DNA of 64,000 bases. Origin: Prorocentrum cordatum. Lineage: Eukaryota > Sar > Dinophyceae > Prorocentrales > Prorocentraceae. Shown piece after piece: positions 21,465-33,883 of the stretch (the first letter of the stretch is position 1; every line of letters begins with the position of its first letter). Made by a program: the position numbers and the translations under genes. The stretch lies in assembly GCA_963575745.1 (NCBI GenBank), contig CAUYUJ010003892.1, forward strand, positions 45,001 to 109,000, read 5' to 3'. The notes beneath the pieces are model-generated. The model made no database searches. It was given only the letters and a program-made list of their open reading frames with translations, and was not told the DNA's origin.

Positions 21465-24400
21465 GGTGGTGTTGTTGTTGCTGGTCACGATGATGCGGCT
21501 GATGAGAATCACGCCGATGCCGCTGGTGCTGTTGATGATGGTGCTGTTGATGCTGGTGGTGGCTATGATGTTGATGATGTTGGCGCGGAAAATAATGATG
21601 CCGGTGGTGATGGTGATGCGGATGTTGATGGTTATGGTGGTATTGATGGTGATGCTGATGAGGACGGTGCCGCTCATCGTGGGGGATGCTGATGATGAGA
21701 ATGCTGACCCTGAGGAGGAATAGGGCGATGCGGATTTTGATGTTGGGGTGCTGATAGTGGTGCTGCTGATGACGAGGATGTAACCGAGTAGGAGGGGAGG
21801 AGGAGGAGGAGGAATTATGAGCACGAAGAGGAAGATGAGGAGGTGAATCGCGGATCAGGGATGGGAAGGTATGGGGAGCAAGAGCAGGAGGATAAGGAGG
21901 ACGACGGACGATGACACGGAGGAAGAGGAGGAAGAGGAGGAGGAGGAGGCGGAGGAGGAAGAGGTGGACGGAGAAAGCGCACGAGGAGCAGGAGGCGGAG
22001 GAGGAGGGGGAGGAAGAGGAGGAGAAGGGGGGGGAGGAGGAGGCGGAGGAGTAGGAGGAGGAAAAGGCCGAAGAGGAGGGGAAGGAGGAGGAGGAGGAAA
22101 AGGAGGAGGGGGACGATGAGGAGGAGGAGGGGGGGGGAGGAAGAGGAGGAGGGAGGAGGAGGAGGAGGAGGAGGAGGAGGAGGAGGAGGAGGAGGAGGAG
22201 GAGGAGCAGGAGGACCGAAGCGAAGCACGATAGGACAGGAGACATGATGGGGAGAATCAGGAGGAGAAGGGGGAGGAGGATAAGAAGTAGGAGTTGTTGT
22301 TGTTGTTGGAGGAGGAGGAGCAGCAGCAACACCAGCCGCAAAACGATACTGTAGAACAAAGGAGGAGGAGGACACGAGGAGGAAACGAAGAAGAAACGAG
22401 GTGGATGATAAACATAGGAGGAGGAAGAGGAGGAGAAGGAGGAGGAGGAGGAGGAGCAAGAGGAGGAGGAAAAGGTGGAGGAGGAGGAGAAACATGTGCA
22501 GGAGCAGGAGCAGGAACAGGAGGAAGTGAACGAGGAGGAGGAGGTGGACGAGGAGGGGGAGGAGGAGGCGGAGGAATTGGAGGGACAGGAGAAGGAGGAA
22601 GCGAGGAGGATGATAAAGCATACGAAGAGGAGGTATGGAGGAGGAGGAGGAGGAGGAGGAGGAGGCGGAGAAGGAGGAGGAGGACGAGGAGGAAGAGGAG
22701 GAGGAAGAGGAAGACAAGGGTCTCGCCCCGCTTCCCAGGTGGGCCGCCACGCGATCTCGCCGCTGGACTGGGCGCTGCAGAGCGGGAGTCTGGACGCCGC
22801 GCGCGCCATCCTGGAGGACCTGCTGACCATCAGGGCTGACCGCGAACGGTGCCGCCCTCCTCCCTCCTTTCGTTTCCTACCTCCATACTTCTCCTCCTCC
22901 TCCTCCTCCTCCATCATCCTGCCTCCCTCCCCCTCCTCCTCATCCATCCTCTCCTCCTCCTCCCTCGCTCCTCCTCCCTCCCTCGTCATCCCCCTCCTCT
23001 TCCTCCTCCCCTTCTCCTCCTTCTCCCTCCCTCCCTCCCTCCTCCTCCTTCTCATCATCCTCCTCTCCTCCTTCCTCCCTCCCTCCCGCCCTCCCTCCCT
23101 CCCTACCCCCCTACCCCCCTCCTCCCGTGCGAATTGGGCGGCAGCCCAGGCCAAGCATGCCCTGCGCGCTGGCAGCCCGCAGAAACCCCGACCCCGGGAC
23201 CGCTCCGCGATGATGCGGCCATGGGCCTTTTCGACCGAGCGCCGCGTGCGCTGCCCGAGCAGTTCCATTGGGCAGCAGCTCATGGGAGCCTCGTGTGTCC
23301 TCGGACTTCCAACTTTGGAGTGCACCATCGTGCGATAGCGTCTGTTCATCGGTGTTGAAGCTCAGTATCATTGAACGAATCCCCATCCCCATCCCCATCC
23401 CCTTCGAGACCCCCACCAAATGACCACCCCAGTTGGGGATACACCCCTCGAACCCCGAAGGGAACGGCCTATATCCCCATCCAGGGGGGCAGATCGCCCA
23501 GTGGGGCCCAGGCCACGCCGCTGGGGACGGGGAGGGGGATCGGTGAAACGATGCTCAAAAGCGCCAGCGTCGGCCAGCGTCGATCTGCAGGGGCCGGCCA
23601 CATGGCATGGGCGGCGCCCGCGAGTCGTGCCACAGGAAGCCCTCGCTGCGGACCTTTCGGGGTCGGGGGTCGGCCGCGCCCGAGGCCGGAGATCGCACAC
23701 GCGCTCGCCCACCCGCCCGCCTCCCTCCCTCCTTCGGGGAGGCTCGCCCCCGCCACGGCGGGATCTCCCGTGCGATTCGGGCCGGACCGCGCCCCAGGAC
23801 AGGTCCCGAGGGTCGAGTTCGGACCTCCAGACCCGCGCCCCCTCGCGCCGTGAAAGCATCGTGACGGAGGGTTTTTGGCCGCCCTCAGATTCCCGGGCTG
23901 CGTGCACCGCTTCGGCCCCGTCGAGGGGCGCTTTCCTCGATGCACTGGCGCTCCTGGCGCCAGGCGGCGCCAGAAAAGCCAGCTGCACGCAGTTGGCTCC
24001 CTGGCCCCCAGTTGCTCTTCCCCCCTGGTTGACCGCTCCGATCCCTCTTCTCACCCGTTCTCGCCCCTCCTCTGTCCTCCGCTGTTCTCACCACTTCTCA
24101 CCTCCTGTCCTCGCTCGCCTCTCCTCTCGTTGGCCGTTCTTGTCGGGAGCGGGAGCAGTGGAGCGGACGTTTCACTGCGAACAACAGTTCATTGCACCAC
24201 AGAGAGCCCCGCATGGATTGCACAACATGCATTGCACCATATAGGTTGCACAACACACACACACATATACATAAACATACATCAAGACAGTCGTAGCACC
24301 CCGCAGTCGCGGATAAGAGTGAGGGGGCGGCGGGGACGTCGGCAGTCTGCGACACACTGAAAAAGCCCGCCGCAGGCGCTTAATTTGCACAACTTATTCA

Positions 24401-27400
24401 ACGAGCCCGCCGCAGGCGCCGAATTTTTCGTCAAAGCTGTGTGGGGGGGGGGCACGGGGTGGGTCGCGGGTGGGTCGCGGGTGGGTCTCGGGTGGGTCGC
24501 GGGCCGGGTCGCGGGTGGGTCGCGGGAGGGTCGCGAGTGGGTCGCGGGAGAGTCGCGGGGTAGGATATAGCACGACGTATATGGCAATATATATATATAT
24601 ATATATATATACACGCACACATCTGTACAAATATCACACATATAGATGTATATTCACCATTCGAAAAAGGAACTTGGATCTACCACCCCTCCAGTCCGCG
24701 ATACTAGGTCCTTCCGAGGGATGGGCAAGGGCAATTTACATCTGAGATTGCCCTATCGCTCATTCGAAGTATGAGTTCATACCACCCCAGCCAGGCCAGA
24801 TCCGACCCCTCCCCCCCACCATTTTGTACAGAAAATCATGAGGCGCGCACGCTCGTCTACCATGTATGAGTGACCCTTGCAGGAGAAAAAATGCGTTGAT
24901 GTGCGCACGCGCACGTCGTCGCGCGAGCATGCCGATCCTTCGACAACCTTTGGTGTCGTAGGGGGTTCAAGATCGAGTGTACCGGCAACGTGTACAAACA
25001 CATGTTTTTGCCATATGAGTGCTCCCAAAAAAAACGCTCGCTCAAGCGGAAACCATTCGAACGCCCTTGCACGCGTGCTGGGGGCGGGGTAGGGAGACAC
25101 GATCCCTTTCAAATGAGACCATGCCGGCCACTCGCGCTCGTTGGCCGCGCGCATGCCGGGATTCCTTGAAAATATTCATCGCCGACGCGTGGACACCATC
25201 ATCCTCACTGGCGTGATCAGCATCGGCGCCGTCATTGTCCTTGTCTCGTCATCGTCATCGTCATCGTCGTCACCAGCATCGCTACAACCATCATCGTGTC
25301 TGCCGTTGACGGCGTCGCCGTGATTAGCGCGGCCGTAACGACGCGCCAGCCAGCACCAAGAAGTCATCGCAATCGCCCTCGCATGGGTTTTGCAAACCAA
25401 GTTTCGGGCAGGTGGGTGGGATGATTGCGCGAGCAGCGGAGTTGACAACTTCAAGCTCGGTGCGGTGAGTAGTCCTTTCTACAAGTGGAATAGGATCTAA
25501 CATCTAACCCCTCCGGGGTTAACCGGCCACTTTTTTCGTATTGCAATGTACATATGATTCTGCCTCACCCCGAAATCTGAATTTGTACCATCCAAGGCAG
25601 GCCTGTTTCGGCCCTCCTCATCCGTTGCATCAAAGACCATGCGCGCGTACTCGTTTATCAAATATCATCAGTTGCCAAGCATCCTTTGCAAACCATGGGA
25701 CTGAGTGCGCGCGCGCGTCGTCGCGCGCGCGCATGTCAGAGACCTCAGGCACCGCAAGGATTTCATAATCGAGAGTCACGTGAACATATGGAGCCCTCCA
25801 GAAAGGGCCTTGCCTTCGAGTATCGAAGGGGTTGTCATCTCTTCCGCGGCGGATGGCGGCGGAAGGTCGGCGGAAGTAAAACGAGGCCGCCTCCGCAGGC
25901 GGAAGCCGGCGGAAGCTCGGCGAAAGGTGGCGGAAGTAAGAAATGTGCCCCCAAGAGATGAAAACGTTTTTTGGTTCAGAGTTTCCGAAACCGCCCATCT
26001 GAAAACACATTGCTTCGCAGTAGGGGTTTCCAAAAAAACTGCGCCCGCGCTCGGCGAATTCTTAAGAAAACATTAGGTTGTTCAACATGTTCATTCGATT
26101 ATTCCAAACGGGTCTCCCGCGCCGCGAGTCGAACTCATTCGAACGCCCTTGTGGTGGTGCTGGGGGGGGGAGCTACTACGCGGGCCATTCGTGCGCGCCG
26201 GCCGCGCGCGCATGTCGACCGCCTTCAGAAACCTTCATCGCTGACGCGATAAGGCATAAGGGTCCGGGTGCAAGCACAGGCGAGACAGAAATGACTCTGG
26301 GCATGCCACGTGGCCAGGATGCCGGCGACGTCGTGGGCATGGCGCACAACGTTCTGGAGAGACAGCGAATGGACAGGTGCCATGCGAGATGAGAGCGCCA
26401 GGGAAAAGCGGCCGTCCAGACGGCGTTGGATAAAATGAGAGGGCAACTTACGTCATTATGCGTCGCAGGCGGGGTTGCAGCTGTGGGCCCGCGCAGCGGG
26501 GAGCCCCACTTAGTTGGCGTCGCATGCAGAGTTTTCCCAGCGATTCATCGAAGGATGACGGCAGCGTTGCCTTTTTCGGTGTACTGCCCCCCGCGGGGCC
26601 TCTTCGGAGCCAGGACTTTTCACTTCACTTCATCGCCGACGCGACGACGTCTTCATCGTTACTGGCGGGCGTGATCAACAGCTGCGCCGTCATTGGCCTT
26701 GTTGTCGTCATCGCCACCATCGTCACCATCATCGTTACTTTCGTAATCGTGTCTGCCCTGATACCGCGCTCACCCAAGTGACCGTCCCGCAATAAACTGC
26801 CCGCTTGGAAGTGCCCAACGGTCAGCGTCACTGCGGCCGCGTCGGTCGCGCCAAACTAGCTGGCCGCTGTGCGCGCGAGCATGCGCGGGCCAGCGCGGCC
26901 GCAGAGATGCAGCAGCCAACGCTAAGCACTCATCGTAGTCGCCGCCGCATGGGTTTTTCAAACCAAGGTGCGGGTGGGTGGTTAGGATGTTTGCAAGGGC
27001 GTGGAGTTGGTCAACTCAGTTGTAAAAGCCTACTACACCACACATATGGCCCCACATATACTGCGCACGATGGATTGCAACACGTATATTGCAGCACGTA
27101 GAACCACGCAGATTGCACCACACAGACGGCTAGAAACCCACTGTTTGGGGCCCGCGCGGGCTAACGCTGTTTCAAGCAATTACATACAGCATTGTTCCTA
27201 GAGCGTTTTGTGGTTCTGATACAATTATGTGGTACGCTTATAGAACTGCCGTGACGGCCGGTCCCTGCTCAATCCTGCGCCCCCTGTACGCGCGAGGTAA
27301 GATCGACAGCTGGTGTTCTAAGACTTGGGCGCTTCCTCTCGGTGGGCGGGGGTTGGTCTCCCCGATCTCCCGTGTGGGCCCCGGAAGCGTCATGGCAGTT

Positions 27401-30400
27401 GTTCCACCATGTTTCGAACATTGTGTCGCTGAAACATGAAAGCGGGCAAACAGAATTGCTCCCAGAAGCTGCGAAAGAGCGTCTCCGGGATTGGAGCCAG
27501 AACGGGAGCCAGAAAAACAACAGTGACGGAACCAGGAGCCAAACGGCAAAACAGAATTGGTGTTCTAAGGCGCCCCACCCTTTCTTCCGTGGCAGGGAGG
27601 GAACTTGCAGGCCTGAGATGAGGATGCGTCGCTCCAGAGCGTTTTGGGACGCGCTCAAAGCTTTCCGGAGCGCTCGTTCTAAGATTGCTGGATGCTTCTC
27701 TCTGGTGGGTGGTGTAGGTCTCCCCGATCTCGCGGGTTTGTGCCCCCCCTCTTCCGCGGCAGGGAGAGGTCGGGCAGGCCTGGACTCCCCTGGAAGATCA
27801 TTCCATTTGGAACGCTCTGTGACGGCCGCGGCGCCCGTTGTCGTTCAGACCCACGGGCTCTCAGGTATTCCCGACATACTTTCGTCACTTTCGTTCGATA
27901 CAGCGTGCAAGAGAGCATCCGCCACCGCCAAGCCTCCACACGGCATTTCTGAAGCGCTTGGGGCCCCGGTGCGGCCACCGAAGGCCATTTGCGTCCGCGC
28001 CCTCCCCAGACATCTTCTGATCCGTTTTTTCGATCCTCGCTCATGAGGTCCCGACCTCTTCCCTGGGGCTAGTTTTTCGTCCTGGATTCAAATTTGGTTG
28101 CCCAGGTGCCCCGTAATGGGCCCGGAGGCTAGCATCAAGGAACAACTGCGGGATTGAACAAAAACATCTCCTCGGAGATGTGTGTTCCCCATTCCCTGGC
28201 CAGGTATTATTACGGCATGGAGGACCGGCCCTCTGTGCCAGGCAGGCATGCAGGCCAGCACGCTGCGGGGGGCTGCGCCCTGAGGTCAGGGCGTTGTTGT
28301 CACAATTTGCTCTTGCAGGGCATGATTGTTGCTCGTCTTCTTGGGCGGGTGGTAAGGGGGGGTGGCTTACCTGGGAGGTGGAAAAGGGGCCCCGAAGGAG
28401 CCCTTTAGAGCCCCTGCTGGAACCAGCAGGGGCCCTAGATGGGGTCCTTAGGGCTCTTCTCTTTACCACGCATTGAGGCCACACCCCACTCGCATCCGTT
28501 CGATGCGGGCCCCCAGGCTCGGGGGTAACGTCAAGGGGGGATAGGCTGAGGTAGGGATGTCGACCTCCAAGCGCCCATTCATCACCGATAGGGGCCTGAT
28601 ATCAGGAGCGACCAAAAAGACGTGCGCGTGCATGAATCCACCTTGGTTTCGAGAGTGCGCATTGCGCGAACGTTCGTGTCACGCGGCTAGTCTCTCGGAC
28701 TGGGGGGATTTGTTCATGTATAGTCGGGGCGCTGAAGAAGGAACCCTTTTCGTTGGGGAGGGGCTCGGCGTTCCTTGACTATGTTACAGTGTGCCTCATG
28801 TTTTCCTGCGGTTTTCCATGGGAGATCGAAGTTCAACTTTTGGGAAAAGTGGCCTCATTCCTGATTTAGGATTTCTTAGGTTCCCGCCCCGACTGTACGT
28901 CCGTTGTGGGCTCTCATGATAGCCCACACCCAGCCCTGGACCGGGCGGTTTCACTGTTCAAAGGGCCTCTCGGCGATCCCTCGGCGATGTATCGCCGAGT
29001 CCAGGTCGATGTTTCCCCACTGAGCTGCCCCCCCCCCTCCAGCGTTGCCCCTTCTCGTCCACGCGCAGAGGGGGGTACAGGGAGGGGGAAGGCTTCTTAG
29101 AAGCACCCCTGCTTCTCAGAAGGCGCGGGCCTTGTCTAAAGATGTAAGGCCGGCGCCTTCTAAGAAGCAGCCTCCTTCTAAGAAGCCTTCCCCCCTCCCC
29201 CTACCCCCCTGTGCGCGCCGCTAATATTCGGTACCCTCGCGGATCAGTCCGGTTCGAGGACTGCCGCAGAAACATTGGGCTCCCGGCTCCAGCCGTGGTC
29301 TCCGATGATGCTGCACTGCTTCGCGACGCGAGATCTTGGGGCGGGCCTTCCAAGGACAAGCAGGTCCGGTGGGCTGAGAGAGATGCAGTTGATCAGGAAG
29401 ACAAGTATCGGGTTGGGAGCAATGAGGGTATCCTTACCCGTTGGCGGCCGAAGGCATCTTTCATTACATCCAGATGCTAGTCATCATACCCTCCATCCTC
29501 CCAACCCAGTCCTCCCATCACGATGATTGTTTTCCTCGGCTGTCGGGCACGGAGGAACTGCAGAAACATAGCCTTCGGGAGGCCCGCACGGATTTCTTGC
29601 GTCGGCGCCGGACCCCTCCTGGCGGTACCTCCAGCGCCGCTCCTGGCGCGCCCCGCGCGCCAGAGAGGGGGTCCAGCGCCGCTCCAAGAAATCGGGGCGG
29701 ACCTGCGAAAACATAGATTTATGCCCATGTCTTCTTTTCACCAGGGGCGATGGGAATGTGGGGGGATGGGGCCAGCGAAGGGTTTGGGAGAAAGGTGGCG
29801 CGTCCAGTCCAAGGAATGCTGTGAGGATGGTATGGGAGATGTGGATTTAATATTTCAGCATACTTACGCCAAGCATGTCCCTGCTGCATCCGACCGTGTA
29901 GCTTACTTCAGCCTGCAACCATGACGACGAAGCGATCCTTTCCAGGACCACAGTGCATTTATATGCGTTCGACGTTGCAGCATATTATGGCTCCCGTTCT
30001 GATTCCAATGCGCAAGCATTTGGCAGACGTTTGTAGGCAGGCCCGAGACATGAAATACAATGTAAAGTATGCTCGCTGGCCAGATGTGCTAAGTTTTCAT
30101 ATGGCAATATCAATGGTGCAAGCTTCGGGCGCGACATATTGCTTTGGTTACGTGTGTACCGTATGGAGCCCCGACAACCTATCAACGTCCAAGAAAGTTT
30201 GCCCTGCGATTTCGTACGAGCATTCCGGAATCAAGCCTTCTTGTTACGCCTTGCCCGCGAACTCCACACTCTTGGGCAGCATTCGCGAATCGCTAGCGAT
30301 GTTTAGCGGAGTCTCTGTAGATACAGTAATCGAGGCTCGCGGGCGCTCGGGAGCTGACAGTTCTTGAATCGACCCAGATGCCTGCAGGAACACAAAGCAC

Positions 30401-33400
30401 CACCTTGCCAGATCAGCTGCGCAGCAGGAATAAGGTTGAGTTTGAGACCCGCTTCAGTTCAGCACCCTGTTCAAACTGGCGCGGGACTTGACCACCCTTC
30501 ATTCTCTGGCGTCTTGATACCCTCTTCCTTCTTCCCTCCCCCTCTTCCTCTCCTTCCCAATCCCCTTTTCCACTCGAAGGCACATTGGAGGTTTACTGTG
30601 GGGATTCTTTGTTGCCTCTTGGGGGCATCTTGAGGCCCCCTTGGGGAGATGGGTGGTTCAGAGGTCTCGGGCCGCCTTGCGGGCGATGATTCCACAGAGC
30701 TCTCTGTGTGGGCGGGTCTTGGGGCCGTCTTGGAGCCATCTTATGCCGTCTTGGGTGGGTTCTCGGACAGTCCGGCGGCTGTATTGGGGCCCTCAGGCCC
30801 GTCTTGGATAGTATATTGGAGGGGTTCTCGGGGATTTTTCAAGCTTTCATGATTCGATCTCAAGCCCGAGTCTTTCGGACTCAAACAATATTGTATTCTC
30901 CAGGTTTTCCCAAGGTCTTCGCGTCCGGGGCTCTCGATAAAGATCTCTTGAGGCGTCTCTTGGAGACTTCTTGGGGCCTCTCGGGGCATCATGAGGAGAT
31001 CGTGGAGCCCTGTGGGGCTCGTTGAGTAGTATTGGGGTGGTCTTGTTTTGTCTTACATCCGTTTTGGGGCGCTCTTCGGATCTCGTGGAGTCGCCTACAG
31101 GCCGCAAAGGATGCCAGGGAGAAACAGTGGGGGAAAACGCGTGCGTCCTGGGGGACGTGCTTCCAGTGCAGATGTCCCCCGCAATATTTCACGACTTGGC
31201 AAACTACAATTTCAATAGAGTGGTAAGAAGCCCTTGCGATGCAGAACGGTATGGGACAAGGTGCAACCAGGTCGGGTTAGCCACTCTTACGTACGGTGAT
31301 CATGAAACTACTTAGCCAAGTAGTCATGGAAGGTGTTTTCAGCAAGTTCGGGTGGCAAGCATTTCCAAGCATGGTACGCGCCGCGTGTAATTGTGTTGGG
31401 GTACAGTCATATACATCGGCCGTGACTTGGCCGCTTTTGGTATACGTCTTGTGTTTCTTCATCCAGCTACGTGTTAACACGTGTAGTGCGGATAAGTTTG
31501 GTACGAGCGACGTGTAGTGCGGATAAGCCTCGGAGGGCGACAGGGATTCAAGTCCACAAGAGCCTCTCCGAACGTGGCGCGATTTGCCTCGTCTGTCTCA
31601 ACCATGATTCAGGGTTCGGCAGGTGGTCTCTGGCTCGTTGTCGCTTCGCCATGCGAGCCTCCACTCCGTGCCATCCTGGAATAGCACCCACTGCTCGAGC
31701 CTCAGTGCTCCAGCAGGTGCGCCTGTCTTCACCTCTTCCTGCCTCGCGGCAGGCCAGGGCATCTGCTCCAAAGGCCAGCGCGACCAGGCGCTGGACGGAA
31801 CGTGCTCTGCCTTCCCCGCAGTGGCCCCTTTTCTGCGGGATGCGGGCTCTGGCCAGGCCATGGGCTGGTGAGCTCGGCGCTTTGGGGGAGGGTGCCGACT
31901 TCAGCCAGCCTCCTCGACCCTCGATTCTCGCTCGTAGAGGCGGTGGGGGCCGAGAGGTGCTCTGGCCATGGCGCCCGCGCGGGGCCAGCCTTCGATGAGC
32001 TCCAGCTACCTGCTGGCACCGATCCTGGCCTGGCCGACCCTGTCCCTGGATTGCTGCATCTGGCCAGGCCCCGCGGGCGTGGACACCGACCTTTGGCCAA
32101 GGGCCCCAGAGGGGCGAGAAGCAACACACTCGTGTTCCCGCCCTCGCCCCTGCGAGTGCCGCCCGCGTCGGGAGACTCGATGGCGCCTCCAGGGCGGTTT
32201 ATCTTGTTTATCTTGTCTATCGTGTTTTTGTTTGTCTCTCTCTCTCTCTCTTTCTCTCCTGGCAGTGCTTGCAGCAGGACGGCTCGGCCCTCGCCAACGC
32301 CGACGAGCGCCAGCGTTGGTTGCCCACTGGCCCTGACACCTGGCCCCTGCCTGCACTGGCGGGTCGGCCGTTGGCAACGTTGGGTTGCCGATTAGTCCGG
32401 ACTCCCGTGTTGCACCAGCCCCCTGCGTTGTTGTCGGTTGCCGTTGCCGACGGGCCCCAGCGACGTTTGTCCATTCGCCCTGGCGCTGTTCGCCAGCTGT
32501 GGCAGAGTAAGAGTGATTGGACCTGGGAGTTCAAGCCAGAGTTGCACAGCTTGGCTCAGACTAGATTTGCAATCCGAGTCAAAAGCATGGTTATAGTCAG
32601 ACATGGACGTCGAGGTAAGGTTGAAATCGGATTCGGAGTGGATGCAATCAGCACGATCCTGCAAGTATTTCCCCTGAGTTCCACGCGCTGGCATCTGTGG
32701 GACCATCGGACCTGGCTAACACGTATGAGATCAGCTCACAAATTCTTCATATTAGCTCAGGTGGCTTGTTTGCCCTCTCGGTTTTTCCTCTGGCGTTCGG
32801 GCTTCGTTCTGGTGACGGACTTAACTTGTTTGCCAAAGGAAAATGTTTCAGAGATTTGCCCCGTCTCCCCGCCCTCCTTCGCTTACGCTCCCCCCTAGAC
32901 CCTAGTCCCTCAGAGCTCTGGATCCATTCTCCGCGACTGGTTTGACGGCCCTGGGGCCCAGTAAGGGCCCCCAGAGGCCGAACAGTGCGAAGAACGTTTC
33001 GTCGTGATCTTTCCGCGACGCGAGGTGGTCTGGCTCTCCCGCAGGACCTGTTCTCGCGCCACCCCGACATCATCCGACGCCTGTGCAAGGACGCGCCGGC
33101 GCTGCTGCCGACGCTGCTGGGCGGGCTGGTGTGGCGCTCGCAGCAGGCGAAGGAGGGCGTGCGGCGCGCGAACTATTACGTGAAGCACCTGGTCTTGGAC
33201 AGCGAGGGCGGGGTGTCCAAGGTCGTGCCGCCGGGGCCGCCTGCGACCCATGTCGATGCGATCCGGGGCGCCAGCCCGGGGCAGCGATTCCGGTGCGGTC
33301 TGGCTCGGTTCGGCTCTGCGGCATCGGTCGGGGGCCGGGCGAGGCCAGGCGCGGCGATCCGATCTCTTGTCGATTCGGAACAATTCGCTGGCGACCTGAT

Positions 33401-33852
33401 CCGTTTCCGATGCGATCCGATGTGCCGATTCGATGCGGCTAGGGCTTGATGGTTGGCACGAAGGATCAGAGCAACCCTGGTTCCGGAGGTGCACCCTTGG
33501 AATGGTCTTCGTTTGGGGTGTCTTCGTGGGGCTTTGCCAGAGGAGCAAGAACCCATGATAATGATGCCTTCCAGGATTTCCCAGATTTCCATGATTTCGA
33601 GATTTCCGAATGTTCGACAGGCTGCATAAAGAAGGGCCGCTGGACACTCCATCATTTTTAGACCGCATCCTGAGCCAATCGTATCATGATGTCGGTCTCG
33701 TCCTGCGGTGGGTCTTCGGCGAAGGTGCTCAGGCTCTCGGTCCACGGTCTCGTGGGCATGTGTCGAATATGTACGGGGGCAACTCGGGTGGTGGTGGGGG
33801 GAAGATAACAATGATGACGATGACGATGACGATGACAATTGACGACGATGAC

Positions 33853-33883
<31 letters not shown>

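Larger units (their letters stand above)
14522..22738 (+). other. Intron, 8.2 kb, with satellites and a nested coding stretch
   Basis: GT-AG, with GTGG directly after both junctions. From 5' to 3' it holds: CGCCGCCGTCG sequence (14700-14940), CACATAGATTG array (14936-15452), family D element (15791-15909), 11-bp AATGCCAAGC array (16096-16436), dispersed repeat copies (16560-16960), inverted repeat K (17031-17149), GGA tracts, a 105-bp tandem repeat (18187-18527), GAT/GCT tracts, a coding-like stretch (about 19780-20594), further GAT/GTT tracts, and about 900 bp of GGA repeats ending just before the next exon. Confidence 0.75.
22849..28203 (+). other. Intron, 5.4 kb, GT-AG
   Basis: Donor CG|GTGCCG, acceptor TGGCCAG|GTATTATT. 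Contents: TCC tract, family C element (23361-23557), short CACA-ATTG arrays, a GGGTCGC array, an AT microsatellite, a set of diverged segmental duplicates (25.05-27.02 kb) and unassigned DNA (23.56-24.18 and 27.13-28.2 kb). A stem ACATCTCC/GGAGATGT lies about 25 bp before the acceptor. Confidence 0.7.
28223..33044 (+). other. Intron, 4.8 kb, GA-AG with repeated GACC
   Basis: Donor GGAG|GACCGG, acceptor CCCGCAG|GACCTG. It holds inverted-repeat elements E (28727-28897), B (29061-29221) and D (29572-29708), a CT microsatellite at 32222, and long unassigned stretches (29.72-33.0 kb) with no recognised gene. A 148-residue frame at 29921-30367 is noted separately. Confidence 0.65.

Noticed and set aside
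21157-23349. 730-residue minus-strand open frame
   Set aside because: It consists of histidine/glutamine, serine and leucine runs from GAT, GTT and GGA repeats, and it covers a real plus-strand exon.
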